64,000 nt of DNA from Luteimonas arsenica (GCF_004352825.1 NZ_SJRW01000001.1:496001-560000); one strand, 5' to 3'. Counted from the stretch's first letter, positions 8,678 through 21,024 are shown. Program-made: numbers and translations. Notes: generated by a model from the sequence alone, not told the origin.

Positions 8678-8704
8678 GGGTCCGGCGCCGGTCGGGGTGG
8701 GGCG

Positions 8705-8734
8705 ATCATATCGCTTTATCGCGATAGATGTGAA
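8705..8734 (-). promoter_or_regulatory. metF promoter with overlapping inverted-repeat operator
   Basis: On the minus strand, TTCACA (8734-8729) and TATGAT (8710-8705) are separated by 18 bp, a good sigma-70 pair about 30 nt upstream of metF. Between them lies the inverted repeat TATCGC-N6-GCGATA (8709-8726), which also contains the perfect palindrome TATCGCGATA. A repressor here would occlude RNA polymerase. A methionine-cycle regulator such as the ArsR-family SahR is a guess. Coordinates may be off by one base. Confidence 0.6.
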
Positions 8735-8821
8735 CGAATGACGGCGGCCTCCGCGGCCATGCCTGTTTCCGGCGCGGGATGCGGGTGTTGGCCGGCCGGT
8801 GGATACGCGTGCCGGAAAGAC

Positions 8822-8848
8822 GAAGGGCGCCCGCAGGGGGCGCCCTTC
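8822..8848 (-). terminator. Terminator between ahcY and metF
   Basis: GAAGGGCGCCC (8822-8832) and GGGCGCCCTTC (8838-8848) form an 11-bp stem. On the minus strand it is followed by GTCTTT. It lies about 70 bp downstream of the ahcY stop and separates the riboswitch-controlled ahcY transcript from metF. Confidence 0.6.
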
Positions 8849-8918
8849 ATTGCTGCCGACGCCGGTTCCGCGGCATCGCGTGTCGCAGACCGGCCGCGCC
8901 TGGAGCGGCGCCCGGGGC

Positions 8919-10367
<1,449 letters not shown>

Positions 10368-10388
10368 TCGGAAGCTCCGGTTTCTGCT

Positions 10389-10412
10389 CCCTGTCCCGCT
10401 CGCGGGAGAGGG
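10389..10412. repeat. GC-rich palindrome between riboswitch and ahcY start
   Basis: Arms CCCTGTCCCGC and GCGGGAGAGGG around a TC spacer, with one mismatch. A closely related arm (CCCTCTCCCGC) forms the terminator at 36121, and a similar hairpin sits at 33128, so this looks like a dispersed palindromic element. Here it lies between the aptamer and the ribosome site and could take part in the switch. Confidence 0.45.
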
Positions 10413-10427
10413 TGGGTGAGGTGAACC

Positions 10428-10506
10428 GGGCGCCGTTGCAGGAATCATCGCCGAGCCTGGTGGACGGGGCTTCATCGGAAGCCGGCCCATCGCAGCGCCC
10501 CTCGGC
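10428..10506 (-). ncRNA. S-adenosylhomocysteine (SAH) riboswitch of ahcY
   Basis: Read on the minus strand from 10506, GCCGAG starts stem P1 and pairs with CTCGGC (10455-10450). GGGCGCTGCGA follows P1, and its GGGCGC (10500-10495) can pair with GCGCCC (10433-10428) in the pseudoknot. A P2 hairpin GGCTTC-N4-GAAGCC lies between. The conserved CCAGGCTCGG and AACGGCGCC blocks match the SAH aptamer as known from Ralstonia and Xanthomonas. This class is normally an ON switch for ahcY. Order, spacing and downstream gene all agree. Confidence 0.92.
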
Positions 10507-10653
10507 GGAAGCCGCGGATTATATACGCCCCCGGCTGACCAGCGCAGGAGCGGGGCGGCTTCGCGGGCCGCGACCTAGGGTTGGACCGGGTGTGGCATGC
10601 GGCCGGCGCCCCCTAGGCTTGCGGTATCCCCCAGAAGCCCCCGGAAGCCCCGC

Positions 10654-12405
10654 ATGACCGTCAACGCCGTCGGATACCACCCGCCCGTCCAGCCGCCGCC
10701 GCCGGCGGATCCGCCGAAGCAGTACGAAGTCGTGCACGGCGACACCATCGCCAGCATCGCCAAGGCCAACGGCACCACGCCACAGGCGCTGATCGGGGCC
10801 AATCCGCAGCTGGCCAACCCGGACAACCTCTATCCGGGCGATGCGCTCAACCTGCCGGCGGTCGCCAAGGACGCCGATTCCGGCGGTGGCTCGGTCAAGG
10901 TCAACGGTGAAGAGACAACCAGGACCGGCACCGACGACAACGGCACCAGCTCCAAGAGCGAGACCAGCGTCGGCGTGTCCGACGACGGGGTCACGGTGGG
11001 CGGCAAGCAGACCGACAAGACCACGACCACCGATGCCGACGGCAACAAGACCACCAGCGGCACCACCGCCGGCGGCAGCATCGGCGTGGATCCCGACAAG
11101 GGCACGGTCTCGCTTTCGGCCAACGGCGGCTTCACCGAAAGCGTCAAGAATTCGAAAGGCGTCGGCCTGAGCTTCGGCATCGATTACGGCACCACCGTGG
11201 TCGCCGGCAAGAAGACCGAGGACGGCATCACCACCTACTCCGTCTCCAGCGACGTTTCGGTGTCGCTGAGCGGCGGCCTGGACGTCAAGCAGGCTGGCGT
11301 GGAAGTCGGGCATACCCGCGGGATCAAGGCCTCCTACGAGGTATCGATGCCGGAGCAGGCGGCCAGGAACATCGATCTGGCCACCGTCAACCCGTTCGAT
11401 CCCTCGTCGATGCCGACCGGCACCGTCGTCAAGATCGACGGCTCCGACTACACCAGCAACGAGTTCAAGGCCACCTTCAGGAACATCGCCGCCGAGACCA
11501 AGGTGACCAGCGAGGAGGGCACCAGCCTCCTGGTCGAGAAGACCGGGGCCGAGACCGTCCGGGTGACCGCCGGCCCGACCGAGGCCATCCAGGCCTACAA
11601 CGGCGTCGGCCTGGACTTCGAACAGGTCAAGGTGATGCTGGGCAACGACACCAGCCTGAGCGGCGCGACGCTCAAGACCGCGGAGTTCGACCTGTCCACG
11701 CCCGAGGGCCTGGCGGGGTACAACGACTTCGTGGCCAACGGCAACATGCCCGCCGACAACGGGCCGGGCATCTCGGAGGTGAAGACCATCGAGAAGCTCG
11801 ACTATTCGTCGCAGAGCAAGATCGAGGCGAAGCTGGGCCCGCTGGAGCTGGGCCTCGACGGCGCGAAGAACACCGGCGACTCGGTGGTCACCACCTACCC
11901 GGACGGCACCGCGGAGCGCACCTTCAACGTGCAGTACAGCGGCAACGTGCCGATGACGCTCACGCAGAAATACGATGCCGACGGCAACGAGATGATGGAC
12001 GAGCGGCAGTATGCGTTCACCCTCAAGGTCGACGAGAACACTTCGCAGCTGATCAACGCCGCGCAGACCGGCGACGTGGACAAGGCGAAGGACGGCCCGG
12101 TGAAGCCCGGCGAGACCGTGACCATCACCTATACCCACGAGGAGATGGCCGAACTGCAGGGCCATGCCGAGGACGCGCTGGAAGGCCTGGGCGGCATGGA
12201 CCATGGGCTGCGCATCCTCACCCAGGATTACGACGGGAACCCGGTGGAGACCTTCGACTTCGCGCTCGGCCTGGCCCGCAACCTGGGCGGCTCGGATTAC
12301 GGCAGCGCGGAACGCCTGTTCAAGATTTCCGGTGCCGCCGATGGTGACTATGGCGACAACAACTACGTGAAGCTGCCGGGCACGGTGACCGTGCAGGACA
12401 GCTGA
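10654..12405 (+). CDS. LysM-domain protein of unknown role, Thr/Gly/Asp-rich
   Basis: A 583-residue protein. After a proline-rich start (MTVNAVGYHPPVQPPPPADP), residues 23-68 are one LysM domain (YEVVHGDTIASIAKANG to YPGDALNLP), which binds peptidoglycan or other N-acetylglucosamine polymers. There follow about 130 residues of Thr/Gly/Asp/Ser-rich sequence (TTTTDADGNKTTSGTTAGGS), and then a folded-looking C-terminal half ending VTVQDS. I see no signal peptide, no cysteine and no tryptophan. That composition fits an exported or effector-like protein using a non-Sec route, but this is inference. No toxin motif is recognised. Transcribed divergently from ahcY. Confidence 0.75.
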   Translation: MTVNAVGYHPPVQPPPPADPPKQYEVVHGDTIASIAKANGTTPQALIGANPQLANPDNLYPGDALNLPAVAKDADSGGGSVKVNGEETTRTGTDDNGTSSKSETSVGVSDDGVTVGGKQTDKTTTTDADGNKTTSGTTAGGSIGVDPDKGTVSLSANGGFTESVKNSKGVGLSFGIDYGTTVVAGKKTEDGITTYSVSSDVSVSLSGGLDVKQAGVEVGHTRGIKASYEVSMPEQAARNIDLATVNPFDPSSMPTGTVVKIDGSDYTSNEFKATFRNIAAETKVTSEEGTSLLVEKTGAETVRVTAGPTEAIQAYNGVGLDFEQVKVMLGNDTSLSGATLKTAEFDLSTPEGLAGYNDFVANGNMPADNGPGISEVKTIEKLDYSSQSKIEAKLGPLELGLDGAKNTGDSVVTTYPDGTAERTFNVQYSGNVPMTLTQKYDADGNEMMDERQYAFTLKVDENTSQLINAAQTGDVDKAKDGPVKPGETVTITYTHEEMAELQGHAEDALEGLGGMDHGLRILTQDYDGNPVETFDFALGLARNLGGSDYGSAERLFKISGAADGDYGDNNYVKLPGTVTVQDS

Positions 12406-12422
12406 GCCACGCGGGAGCCTGG

Positions 12423-12447
12423 CGTGGCGACCATGACCGTCGCCACG
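12423..12447 (+). terminator. Hairpin after the LysM-protein gene
   Basis: CGTGGCGAC (12423-12431) and GTCGCCACG (12439-12447) form a perfect 9-bp stem with a 7-nt loop, 18 bp after the stop codon. There is no U-tract, so factor-independent termination is uncertain. Confidence 0.35.
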
Positions 12448-12504
12448 GTACGCAGCGCGCCGCGGCGGCTAGGGTAGATCCTTTGCCCCGACAGGATCGA
12501 CGCC

Positions 12505-14994
<2,490 letters not shown>

Positions 14995-15083
14995 TGGATC
15001 GTGTAGGGGCGCGAAGCGTTGATGCGCACCGCCCCTGGATTCGATGCGGAAGACCGGCTGGCGATGCCGGCCGTCGGGTGAAA

Positions 15084-15115
15084 ATGAAACGGGCCGCTTC
15101 CGCGGCCCGTTTCAT
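15084..15115. terminator. Bidirectional terminator between S9 peptidase and metK
   Basis: ATGAAACGGGCCGC (15084-15097) and GCGGCCCGTTTCAT (15102-15115) form a perfect 14-bp stem with a TTCC loop. A-rich sequence to the left gives a U-rich tail on the minus strand. It sits between two converging genes. Confidence 0.8.
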
Positions 15116-15156
15116 GTCGGCAGGGATGGATCGCGCCATCGCGCCCGAGGGCGCTC

Positions 15157-16365
15157 CTACAGCTTCGCGGCCTTGCGCAGCTCTTCGGCCTTGTCCGTCT
15201 TCTCCCAGGAGAACGCGGTGGCGGTGTGCTGCTTGCCGGCGGCGTCGGTGTAGCTGATCTCCTGCGGCTTGCGGCCGAAGTGGCCGTAGCTGGCGGTGCG
15301 CTGGTAGATCGGGTGCACCAGGTCCAGCATCCTGATGATCCCGTACGGGCGCAGGTCGAAGTGCTTGCGGATCAGCTTCTCGATCACCTCGTCGGACACC
15401 TTGCCGGTGCCGAAGGTGGTCACCGAGATCGAGGTCGGCTCGGCCACGCCGATGGCGTAGCTCACCTGCACCTCGCAGCGGTCGGCCAGGCCGGCGGCGA
15501 CCACGTTCTTGGCGACATAGCGCGCGGCGTAGGCGGCCGAACGGTCGACCTTCGACGGATCCTTGCCCGAGAACGCGCCGCCGCCGTGGCGGGCCCAGCC
15601 GCCGTAGGTGTCGACGATGATCTTGCGGCCGGTCAGGCCGCAGTCGCCCACGGGGCCGCCGATCTCGAACTTGCCGGTCGGGTTGATGTGGAACTTGGTG
15701 CCCTTGTGCAGCCACTTGGCCGGCAGCACGGGCTTGAGGATCTCCTCGCGCACGGCCTCGATCAGGTCCTTCTGCTTCACGCCCGGAGCGTGCTGCGTGG
15801 ACAGGACCACGGCGTCGATGGCGGTGGCCACGCCGTCCTCGTAGCGCAGGGTGACCTGGCTCTTGGCGTCCGGACGCAGCCACGGCAGCGGCGACTTCTT
15901 CTTCTTGCGCACCTTGGCCTGCTGCTCCACCAGGCGGTGGGACAGGTGGATCGCGGCCGGCATGTAGCTGTCGGTCTCGTTGGTGGCGTAGCCGAACATC
16001 AGGCCCTGGTCTCCGGCGCCCATCTCCTCGGGCTTCTTGCGGTCCACGCCCTGGGCGATGTGCGGCGACTGCTTGCCGATCAGGTTCAGCACGCCGCAGG
16101 TGGCGCCGTCGAAGCCGACGTCACTGGAGTCGTAGCCGATGTCCAGGATCACCTTGCGGGTCAGCGCTTCCAGGTCGATCCAGGCGCTGGTGGTGATCTC
16201 GCCGGCGACGATCGCCACGCCGGTCTTGACCATGGTCTCGCAGGCCACGCGCGCACCCTTGTCCTGGCTCAGGATGGCGTCGAGCACGGCGTCGGAGATC
16301 TGGTCGGCGATCTTGTCCGGATGGCCTTCGGAAACCGATTCGGAGGTGAACAGGGTGCTGGACAT
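15157..16365 (-). CDS. metK: S-adenosylmethionine synthetase MetK
   Basis: A 402-residue enzyme forming SAM from methionine and [18 protein letters not shown] at the start, [12 protein letters not shown] in the middle and [19 protein letters not shown] toward the C terminus are diagnostic signatures, and the phosphate-loop GGAFSGKD is intact. Compared with the E. coli protein (384) it has a short lysine-rich insertion ([11 protein letters not shown]), common in Xanthomonadaceae. Ribosome site AAGG precedes the ATG. Together with ahcY and metF nearby it makes this a methyl-cycle region. No SAM-class riboswitch is apparent in the short leader. Confidence 0.97.
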   Translation of the reverse strand: MSSTLFTSESVSEGHPDKIADQISDAVLDAILSQDKGARVACETMVKTGVAIVAGEITTSAWIDLEALTRKVILDIGYDSSDVGFDGATCGVLNLIGKQSPHIAQGVDRKKPEEMGAGDQGLMFGYATNETDSYMPAAIHLSHRLVEQQAKVRKKKKSPLPWLRPDAKSQVTLRYEDGVATAIDAVVLSTQHAPGVKQKDLIEAVREEILKPVLPAKWLHKGTKFHINPTGKFEIGGPVGDCGLTGRKIIVDTYGGWARHGGGAFSGKDPSKVDRSAAYAARYVAKNVVAAGLADRCEVQVSYAIGVAEPTSISVTTFGTGKVSDEVIEKLIRKHFDLRPYGIIRMLDLVHPIYQRTASYGHFGRKPQEISYTDAAGKQHTATAFSWEKTDKAEELRKAAKL

Positions 16366-16588
16366 CGGCCTTATATCCCTTGATTCGGATGGAAAGATGG
16401 GCGCGCATGATACACGGGCGCGTCCCCCGGCGCATTGTGCAGCCGGCGGGCCGTTCAGGCGAGTGACGGCGAGCGCGGCCGATGGCCGGCCGGGCGGCTG
16501 TCACGCCGTCGCCGCAAATCCGACACCGGGCTGTCGCGCCGCCGCCGCAAGCTTCCGGTCCAGGCGAAGGGGAGCGTCCGGAACACAG

Positions 16589-18307
16589 ATGCCGCGGCTT
16601 GAAGAACACCTGCACCAGCGCTGGCCGCATTGGTTCCGGGGCCGGCGGGCACGGCTGGCGCGGCCGCTGCTGCGTGGCATCGGCCGCTGGTCACGCTTCG
16701 ACCGCATCGAGGACTTCCTCGCCTCGCACGGCCATCTGCGCGGCTTCGAGTTCGTCGCCGCCGCCCGCGACTTCCTGCAGCTGCGCTACGAGGTCGATCC
16801 CGAGGAGCTGCAGCGGATCCCGGCGCGCGGCCGCCTGCTGGTGGTCGCCAACCATCCCTCCGGCGCGCTCGATGCGCTGGCGCTGCTGGACTGCATCGGC
16901 CGGGTGCGTCGGGACGCGTGCATCGTCGCCAACGACCTGCTGTCGCTGGTCGAGCCGCTGGGCGAACTGATGTTGCCGGTGCGCATCCTCGGTGGACGCG
17001 TGGGCGCGGACAGCCTGGAGGCGATCGAACGCGCCCTGCGCGAGGAGCGCTGCGTGATCATCTTTCCGGCCGGCGAAGTCTCGCGCCTGGGCCCGGGCGG
17101 CGTGCGCGACGGCCGCTGGCGCCGCGGCTGCCTGCGCTTCGCCCGCGCGACCTCGGCGCCGGTGCTGCCGGTGCGGGTGGAGGCGGGCAATTCGCCGCTG
17201 TTCTACGGGATCTCGGCGCTGTACAAGCCGGCGGCCACCGCGCTGCTGGCGCGCGAGATGTTCGCGCGCCGCCAGCGGCCGCTGCGCCTGCGCGTGGGCT
17301 GGCCGAAGGTGATCGCGCCCGATGCCGACACTGCCGAAGTCCTGCGCGAGGTGCGGCGCACGCTGTACGCCATCGGCCGCCGCAGCGAGGCGCGCGTGGC
17401 CGGGATGGCGCCGATCGCGCCGGCGCTGCCGGCGGCGCAGGTGCGCGCGGCGATCGCCGGCTGCGAGCGCCTGGGCGAGACCGGCGACGGCAAGCAGATC
17501 CTGCTCGCCCGCTTCGAGGGCCCGCGCGCGCTGGAGGCGCCGCTGCTGCGCGAGCTGGGCCGCCAGCGCGAGATCGCCTTCCGCAGCGTGGGCGAGGGCA
17601 CCCGCCAGGCCCGCGACCTCGACGCCTACGACGCGCACTACGACCACATCCTGCTCTGGGACGAATCCGCCTCGCGCATCGCTGGCGCCTACCGGGTGGC
17701 GCGCGGCAGCGAGGCGCTGGCGCGGCGCGGGCTGGACGGGCTCTACACCGCCTCGCTGTTCCGCTACGCCGACGACGCCATCCCGCGCATCGCCGAGGGC
17801 CTGGAGCTCGGGCGCAGCTTCGTCGCGCCCGACTACCGCGGCGGACGCAGCCTGGACTATCTGTGGCAGGGCATCGGCGCCTACCTGGCCGCGCGCCCGC
17901 GGCTGCGCTACCTGTTCGGCGCGGTGTCGATCAGCGGTGCGCTGCCGCGCGAGGCGCGCGAGCAGCTGGTCGCCTACTACCAGCGCTACCACGGCGCCGG
18001 CGAGGCGCTGCTGGCCACGCCGGGCCGCCCCTTCGAATACTTCGCCGCGCCGCCGTGCTTCGGCGCGCTCGACGCCGTCACCGCCTACGGCGTGCTCAAG
18101 GCCAACCTCGCCGCGCACGGCGCCAGCGTGCCCACGCTGTACCGCCAGTACACCGAGCTGTGCGAGCCCGGCGGCGCGCGCTTCCTCGCCTTTGGTGTCG
18201 ATCCCGCGTTCAGCGATTCGATCGACGGCCTGGTCGAGGTCGATCTGCACCGCATCCGTCCGCAGAAGGCACGGCGCTGGCTGCGCCGCGAAGGAGAGCA
18301 GGCATGA
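16589..18307 (+). CDS. Bifunctional lipid acyltransferase: PlsC-like plus OlsB-like GNAT domain (OlsF-like)
   Basis: A 572-residue two-domain protein. Residues 70-270 are a PlsC/LPLAT acyltransferase: NHPSGALD (His89, Asp95) is the His/Asp motif of the subgroup, and IIFPAGEVSR the substrate motif. Residues about 320-560 match the OlsB family of N-acyltransferases (LLWDESASRIAGAYRV, LELGRSFVAPDYRG). This domain order is the one I recall for OlsF of Serratia and Flavobacterium, which makes ornithine lipid in two acylation steps; another amino-acid headgroup is possible. It starts a plus-strand operon: its stop overlaps the phosphatase gene in ATGA. The start is chosen by a GGGGAG site about 15 nt upstream, so it is moderately certain. 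Confidence 0.82.
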   Translation: MPRLEEHLHQRWPHWFRGRRARLARPLLRGIGRWSRFDRIEDFLASHGHLRGFEFVAAARDFLQLRYEVDPEELQRIPARGRLLVVANHPSGALDALALLDCIGRVRRDACIVANDLLSLVEPLGELMLPVRILGGRVGADSLEAIERALREERCVIIFPAGEVSRLGPGGVRDGRWRRGCLRFARATSAPVLPVRVEAGNSPLFYGISALYKPAATALLAREMFARRQRPLRLRVGWPKVIAPDADTAEVLREVRRTLYAIGRRSEARVAGMAPIAPALPAAQVRAAIAGCERLGETGDGKQILLARFEGPRALEAPLLRELGRQREIAFRSVGEGTRQARDLDAYDAHYDHILLWDESASRIAGAYRVARGSEALARRGLDGLYTASLFRYADDAIPRIAEGLELGRSFVAPDYRGGRSLDYLWQGIGAYLAARPRLRYLFGAVSISGALPREAREQLVAYYQRYHGAGEALLATPGRPFEYFAAPPCFGALDAVTAYGVLKANLAAHGASVPTLYRQYTELCEPGGARFLAFGVDPAFSDSIDGLVEVDLHRIRPQKARRWLRREGEQA

Positions 18308-19137
18308 AGAGCGTCACCAGCGTTCCCCCGCCGCCGCCGCGCCGCGCGGTGTTCCTGTCCGACGTCCATCTCGGTTCGCGCCACTGCCACGCGGCCGAGC
18401 TGGCGACCTTCCTGGAAGGCCTGCGCTGCGAGCGCCTGTACCTGGTCGGCGACATCATCGATCTCTGGTACCTGGCGCAGCGGCGGGCGCGCTGGGGACG
18501 GGCGCACGACCGCGTGATCGAGGCGCTGCACGCGCTCAGCCGCGCAGGCACGCGCATCGTCTACGTTCCGGGCAACCACGACCGCCCGGTGCGGCGACTG
18601 TGCGGGCTGGTGCTGCCGGAGATGCAGGTGCGGCGTCGCGCGATCCACGCCACCGCCGACGGGCGTCGGCTGCTGGTGGTGCACGGCGACGACTACGACG
18701 GCATCACCCACTTCGGCAACCTGCAGGAGAAGTTCGGCGACTGGCTGTATTACCGGATCCTCACCGGCAACCAGCTGCTCAACCGCGCCAGGCGCCTGGC
18801 CGGCATGCGCTACTGGTCGCTGTCGGAGTTCCTCAAGCGCCGCAGCAGCGCCGCCGAGCGCTACATCGAGCGCTTCGTGCAGGCGGGCTTCGACGACGTC
18901 CGCCGCCGCGGCCTGGACGGCATCGTCTGCGGCCACATCCACCGCGCCGCGCTGATCCAGCGCGACGGCCTGATCTATGCCAATGACGGCGACTGGGTGG
19001 AGAGCCTGACCGCGCTGGTGGAAGAGCCCGACGGCACGCTGCGCCTGCTGTCGCACCGCGGAGAGGTGCTGGCGGAGCTGGCGCCTGCCGGCAGCGCCGA
19101 AGCGCTCCCGCAGCCGCACCTGCCGCAAGCGGCCTGA
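18304..19137 (+). CDS. LpxH-family metallophosphatase (UDP-2,3-diacylglucosamine diphosphatase-like)
   Basis: A 277-residue calcineurin-like phosphoesterase. Metal-binding motifs are all present: SDVHLGS (Asp20, His22), VGDIIDLW (Asp50), PGNHDRPV, HGDDYD and CGHIHRA. This is the YbbF/LpxH family whose best-known members cut UDP-2,3-diacylglucosamine to lipid X in lipid A synthesis. The sequence looks closer to the longer YbbF-type branch than to E. coli LpxH (240), so it may be a second enzyme of the organism. It overlaps the acyltransferase gene by 4 bp, which suggests a shared envelope-lipid role. Confidence 0.85.
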   Translation: MKSVTSVPPPPPRRAVFLSDVHLGSRHCHAAELATFLEGLRCERLYLVGDIIDLWYLAQRRARWGRAHDRVIEALHALSRAGTRIVYVPGNHDRPVRRLCGLVLPEMQVRRRAIHATADGRRLLVVHGDDYDGITHFGNLQEKFGDWLYYRILTGNQLLNRARRLAGMRYWSLSEFLKRRSSAAERYIERFVQAGFDDVRRRGLDGIVCGHIHRAALIQRDGLIYANDGDWVESLTALVEEPDGTLRLLSHRGEVLAELAPAGSAEALPQPHLPQAA

Positions 19138-19175
19138 AGCCCGCGGTCGAGGCGGGCAGCCGGTAGCATTGCGCG

Positions 19176-20225
19176 ATGGATTCCCTGACCCAGATCGTCC
19201 TCGGCGGCGCCGTCGCCGCTGCCATCGCGCCGCCGAAGCATCGCCGTGCGGCACTGCTGGCCGGCGCCGCGCTCGGCACGCTGCCCGACCTCGACTCGCT
19301 CCCCATCGCGCTGTTCACCGACGACCCGGTCGCGCTGATGACCCTGCACCGCGGCTTCAGCCACTCGCTGATCGTGCTGCCACTGGTGGGCTGGCTGCTC
19401 TGGGCCTTCTTCCGGCGCCGCGGCGGGCGCGTGGCGGAGTCACCGAAGCGCTGGTTCTGGGCGATCCAGCTCGCGCTGCTGACCCATCCGCTGCTCGACG
19501 CCTTCACCGTCTACGGCACCCAGCTGCTGTGGCCGCTGCCGTCGAAGCCGGTGATGTGGTCGAGCGTCTTCATCATCGACCCGCTGTACACGGTCTGGCT
19601 GCTGCTGGCCTGCATCGCGGCCTTCTTCCTGCGCGAGCGCGTGGCCGCGCAGCGCGCACTGGCCGCGGGCCTGGTGCTGAGCACGGCATACCTGGGCTGG
19701 TCACTGGCGGCGAAGTCCATGGTAGATCGCGACGCCGGGCAGGCACTCGCGGCGATGGGCCTCGACGATGCCCCGCGCTTCTCGGTGCCGATGCCGTTCA
19801 ACACCCTGCTGTGGCGGGTGGTGGCGATGACGCCGGACGGCTATGTCGAGGGCTTCCGCTCGGTGGCGGCCGACGAGGGGCCGATGCGCTTCGAGCCGCA
19901 TGCCTCCGACGTCGAGGCGCTGGCCGCGGCCGCGGATGTGCCCGCCGTCGCCCGCCTGGCCTGGTTCAACCACGGCTTCATGCGCGCCAGCGAGATCGAC
20001 GGCGAGCTGGTGGTCAGTGACCTGCGCATGGGCAGCGAGCCGGACTACAGCTTCAACTTTGTCGTGGCCGAGCGCGACGGGAGCGCGCAGTGGCGCGGGG
20101 TGGCGCCCAGGCAGCTGTCGCTGGACTGGGCCGACATGCGCAGCCAGTTGCCGATGGTCTGGGCGCGCATCTTCGACCCGGGGGTCGAACTGGGGCCGGA
20201 CGGCTGCCGGTCCCAGTCGTGCTGA
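19176..20225 (+). CDS. YdjM-like membrane-bound metal-dependent hydrolase
   Basis: A 349-residue inner-membrane protein. The start MDSLTQIVLGGAVAAAI, then GTLPDLDSLP and LHRGFSHSL, followed by THPLLDAFTVYGTQLL, are the signature Asp/His blocks of the YdjM/DUF457 family of predicted membrane metal-dependent hydrolases. About four hydrophobic segments occupy the first 190 residues; the last 150 form a soluble domain. The substrate is unknown. It lies 38 bp downstream of the phosphatase gene on the same strand, so it may be the third gene of that envelope operon. Confidence 0.82.
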   Translation: MDSLTQIVLGGAVAAAIAPPKHRRAALLAGAALGTLPDLDSLPIALFTDDPVALMTLHRGFSHSLIVLPLVGWLLWAFFRRRGGRVAESPKRWFWAIQLALLTHPLLDAFTVYGTQLLWPLPSKPVMWSSVFIIDPLYTVWLLLACIAAFFLRERVAAQRALAAGLVLSTAYLGWSLAAKSMVDRDAGQALAAMGLDDAPRFSVPMPFNTLLWRVVAMTPDGYVEGFRSVAADEGPMRFEPHASDVEALAAAADVPAVARLAWFNHGFMRASEIDGELVVSDLRMGSEPDYSFNFVVAERDGSAQWRGVAPRQLSLDWADMRSQLPMVWARIFDPGVELGPDGCRSQSC

Positions 20226-20265
20226 AGCCGGCCGGGCAGGCGGGTTCGGGAATGCATGGCTGTAT

Positions 20266-20287
20266 ATTGTTTCTTTAATGAAACAAT
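20266..20287. promoter_or_regulatory. Perfect inverted repeat upstream of nitroreductase gene
   Basis: ATTGTTTC (20266-20273), spacer TTTAAT, GAAACAAT (20280-20287): a 22-bp palindrome with flawless 8-bp arms in an AT-rich island about 80 bp before the ATG. This is a strong candidate operator for a dimeric repressor or activator. The regulator gene is not in this window. Confidence 0.7.
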
Positions 20288-20307
20288 CAGTGATCTTAAT
20301 GAGTATT

Positions 20308-20322
20308 TGCATCATCGATGCA
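20308..20322. promoter_or_regulatory. Second palindrome upstream of nitroreductase gene
   Basis: TGCATC-ATC-GATGCA, perfect 6-bp arms, 21 bp after the first palindrome and 45 bp before the start codon. It could be an operator or a leader hairpin. Confidence 0.4.
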
Positions 20323-20366
20323 GTCAATATCATGGGGCCCGTCCGCTTCTGAACCCGGAGAGCCCC

Positions 20367-20966
20367 ATGAACAACCCCGTCATCCAGTCCCTGCGCAAGC
20401 GCCGCAGCCAGTACAGCCTTGGCAGGAACCTGAGCCAGTCCCCGGCCGAGATCGAGGCCCTGATCAAGGAGGCCATCCGCTGGAGCCCGTCCTCGTTCAA
20501 CTCGCAGTCCTCGCGCGCGGTGATCCTGTTCGGTGCGCAGAGCGAGCGCTTCTGGGAGCTGGTCCGCGAGTCGCTGCGTCCGCTGGTGCCGGCCGAGGCC
20601 TTCGGCGCGACCGAGCAGAAGCTGGCCTCGTTCGCCGCCGGCGTCGGCACGGTGCTGTTCTACGAGGACCAGGACGTGGTGAAGGGCCTGCAGGAGCAGT
20701 TCGCGCTGTACGCGGACAACTTCCCGGTGTGGTCGGAGCACTCCACCGGCATGGCCCAGGTCGCGACCTGGACCGCGCTGGCCGAGGCCGGCATCGGTGC
20801 CAGCCTGCAGCACTACAACCCGGTGGTGGACGAGGCTGCGGCCCGCGAATGGAGCATCCCGGAAAGCTGGAAGCTGCGCGCGCAGATGCCGTTCGGCTCC
20901 AACGAGGCGCCCTTCGCCGAGAAGACCTTCATCGACGACGCCGAGCGCTTCCGGGTCGTCGCCTGA
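20367..20966 (+). CDS. Nitroreductase-family flavoprotein
   Basis: A 199-residue FMN-dependent oxidoreductase of the nitroreductase fold. The start IQSLRKRRSQYSLG gives the Arg-Arg-Ser FMN-phosphate site, RWSPSSFNSQSSRAVIL the second FMN contact, and LAEAGIGASLQHYNPVVDE the C-terminal cofactor region. Such enzymes (YdgI/HBN type) reduce nitro compounds, quinones or enoates with NAD(P)H. ATG follows CGGAG by 7 nt. Two palindromes in a 140-bp AT-rich upstream region imply dedicated regulation, perhaps by an electrophile- or quinone-sensing regulator. Converges on dusB. Confidence 0.88.
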   Translation: MNNPVIQSLRKRRSQYSLGRNLSQSPAEIEALIKEAIRWSPSSFNSQSSRAVILFGAQSERFWELVRESLRPLVPAEAFGATEQKLASFAAGVGTVLFYEDQDVVKGLQEQFALYADNFPVWSEHSTGMAQVATWTALAEAGIGASLQHYNPVVDEAAAREWSIPESWKLRAQMPFGSNEAPFAEKTFIDDAERFRVVA

Positions 20967-20997
20967 GCAGGCGGCCGCGCGACGCTCGCCGTAGCGG

Positions 20998-21024
20998 ACC
21001 CCGGGCCCCGGCCGGGGGTTCCTG
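20998..21024. terminator. Possible terminator between converging nitroreductase and dusB genes
   Basis: A GC-rich imperfect hairpin, GGACCCCGGGCC against GGCCGGGGGTTCC, sits between the two stops. The arms have mismatches and there is no long U-tract, so the call is tentative. Confidence 0.35.

Noticed and set aside
16366..16440. SAM riboswitch in front of metK
   Set aside because: The leader is short and lacks the conserved blocks of SAM-I, SAM-II or SAM-IV classes.
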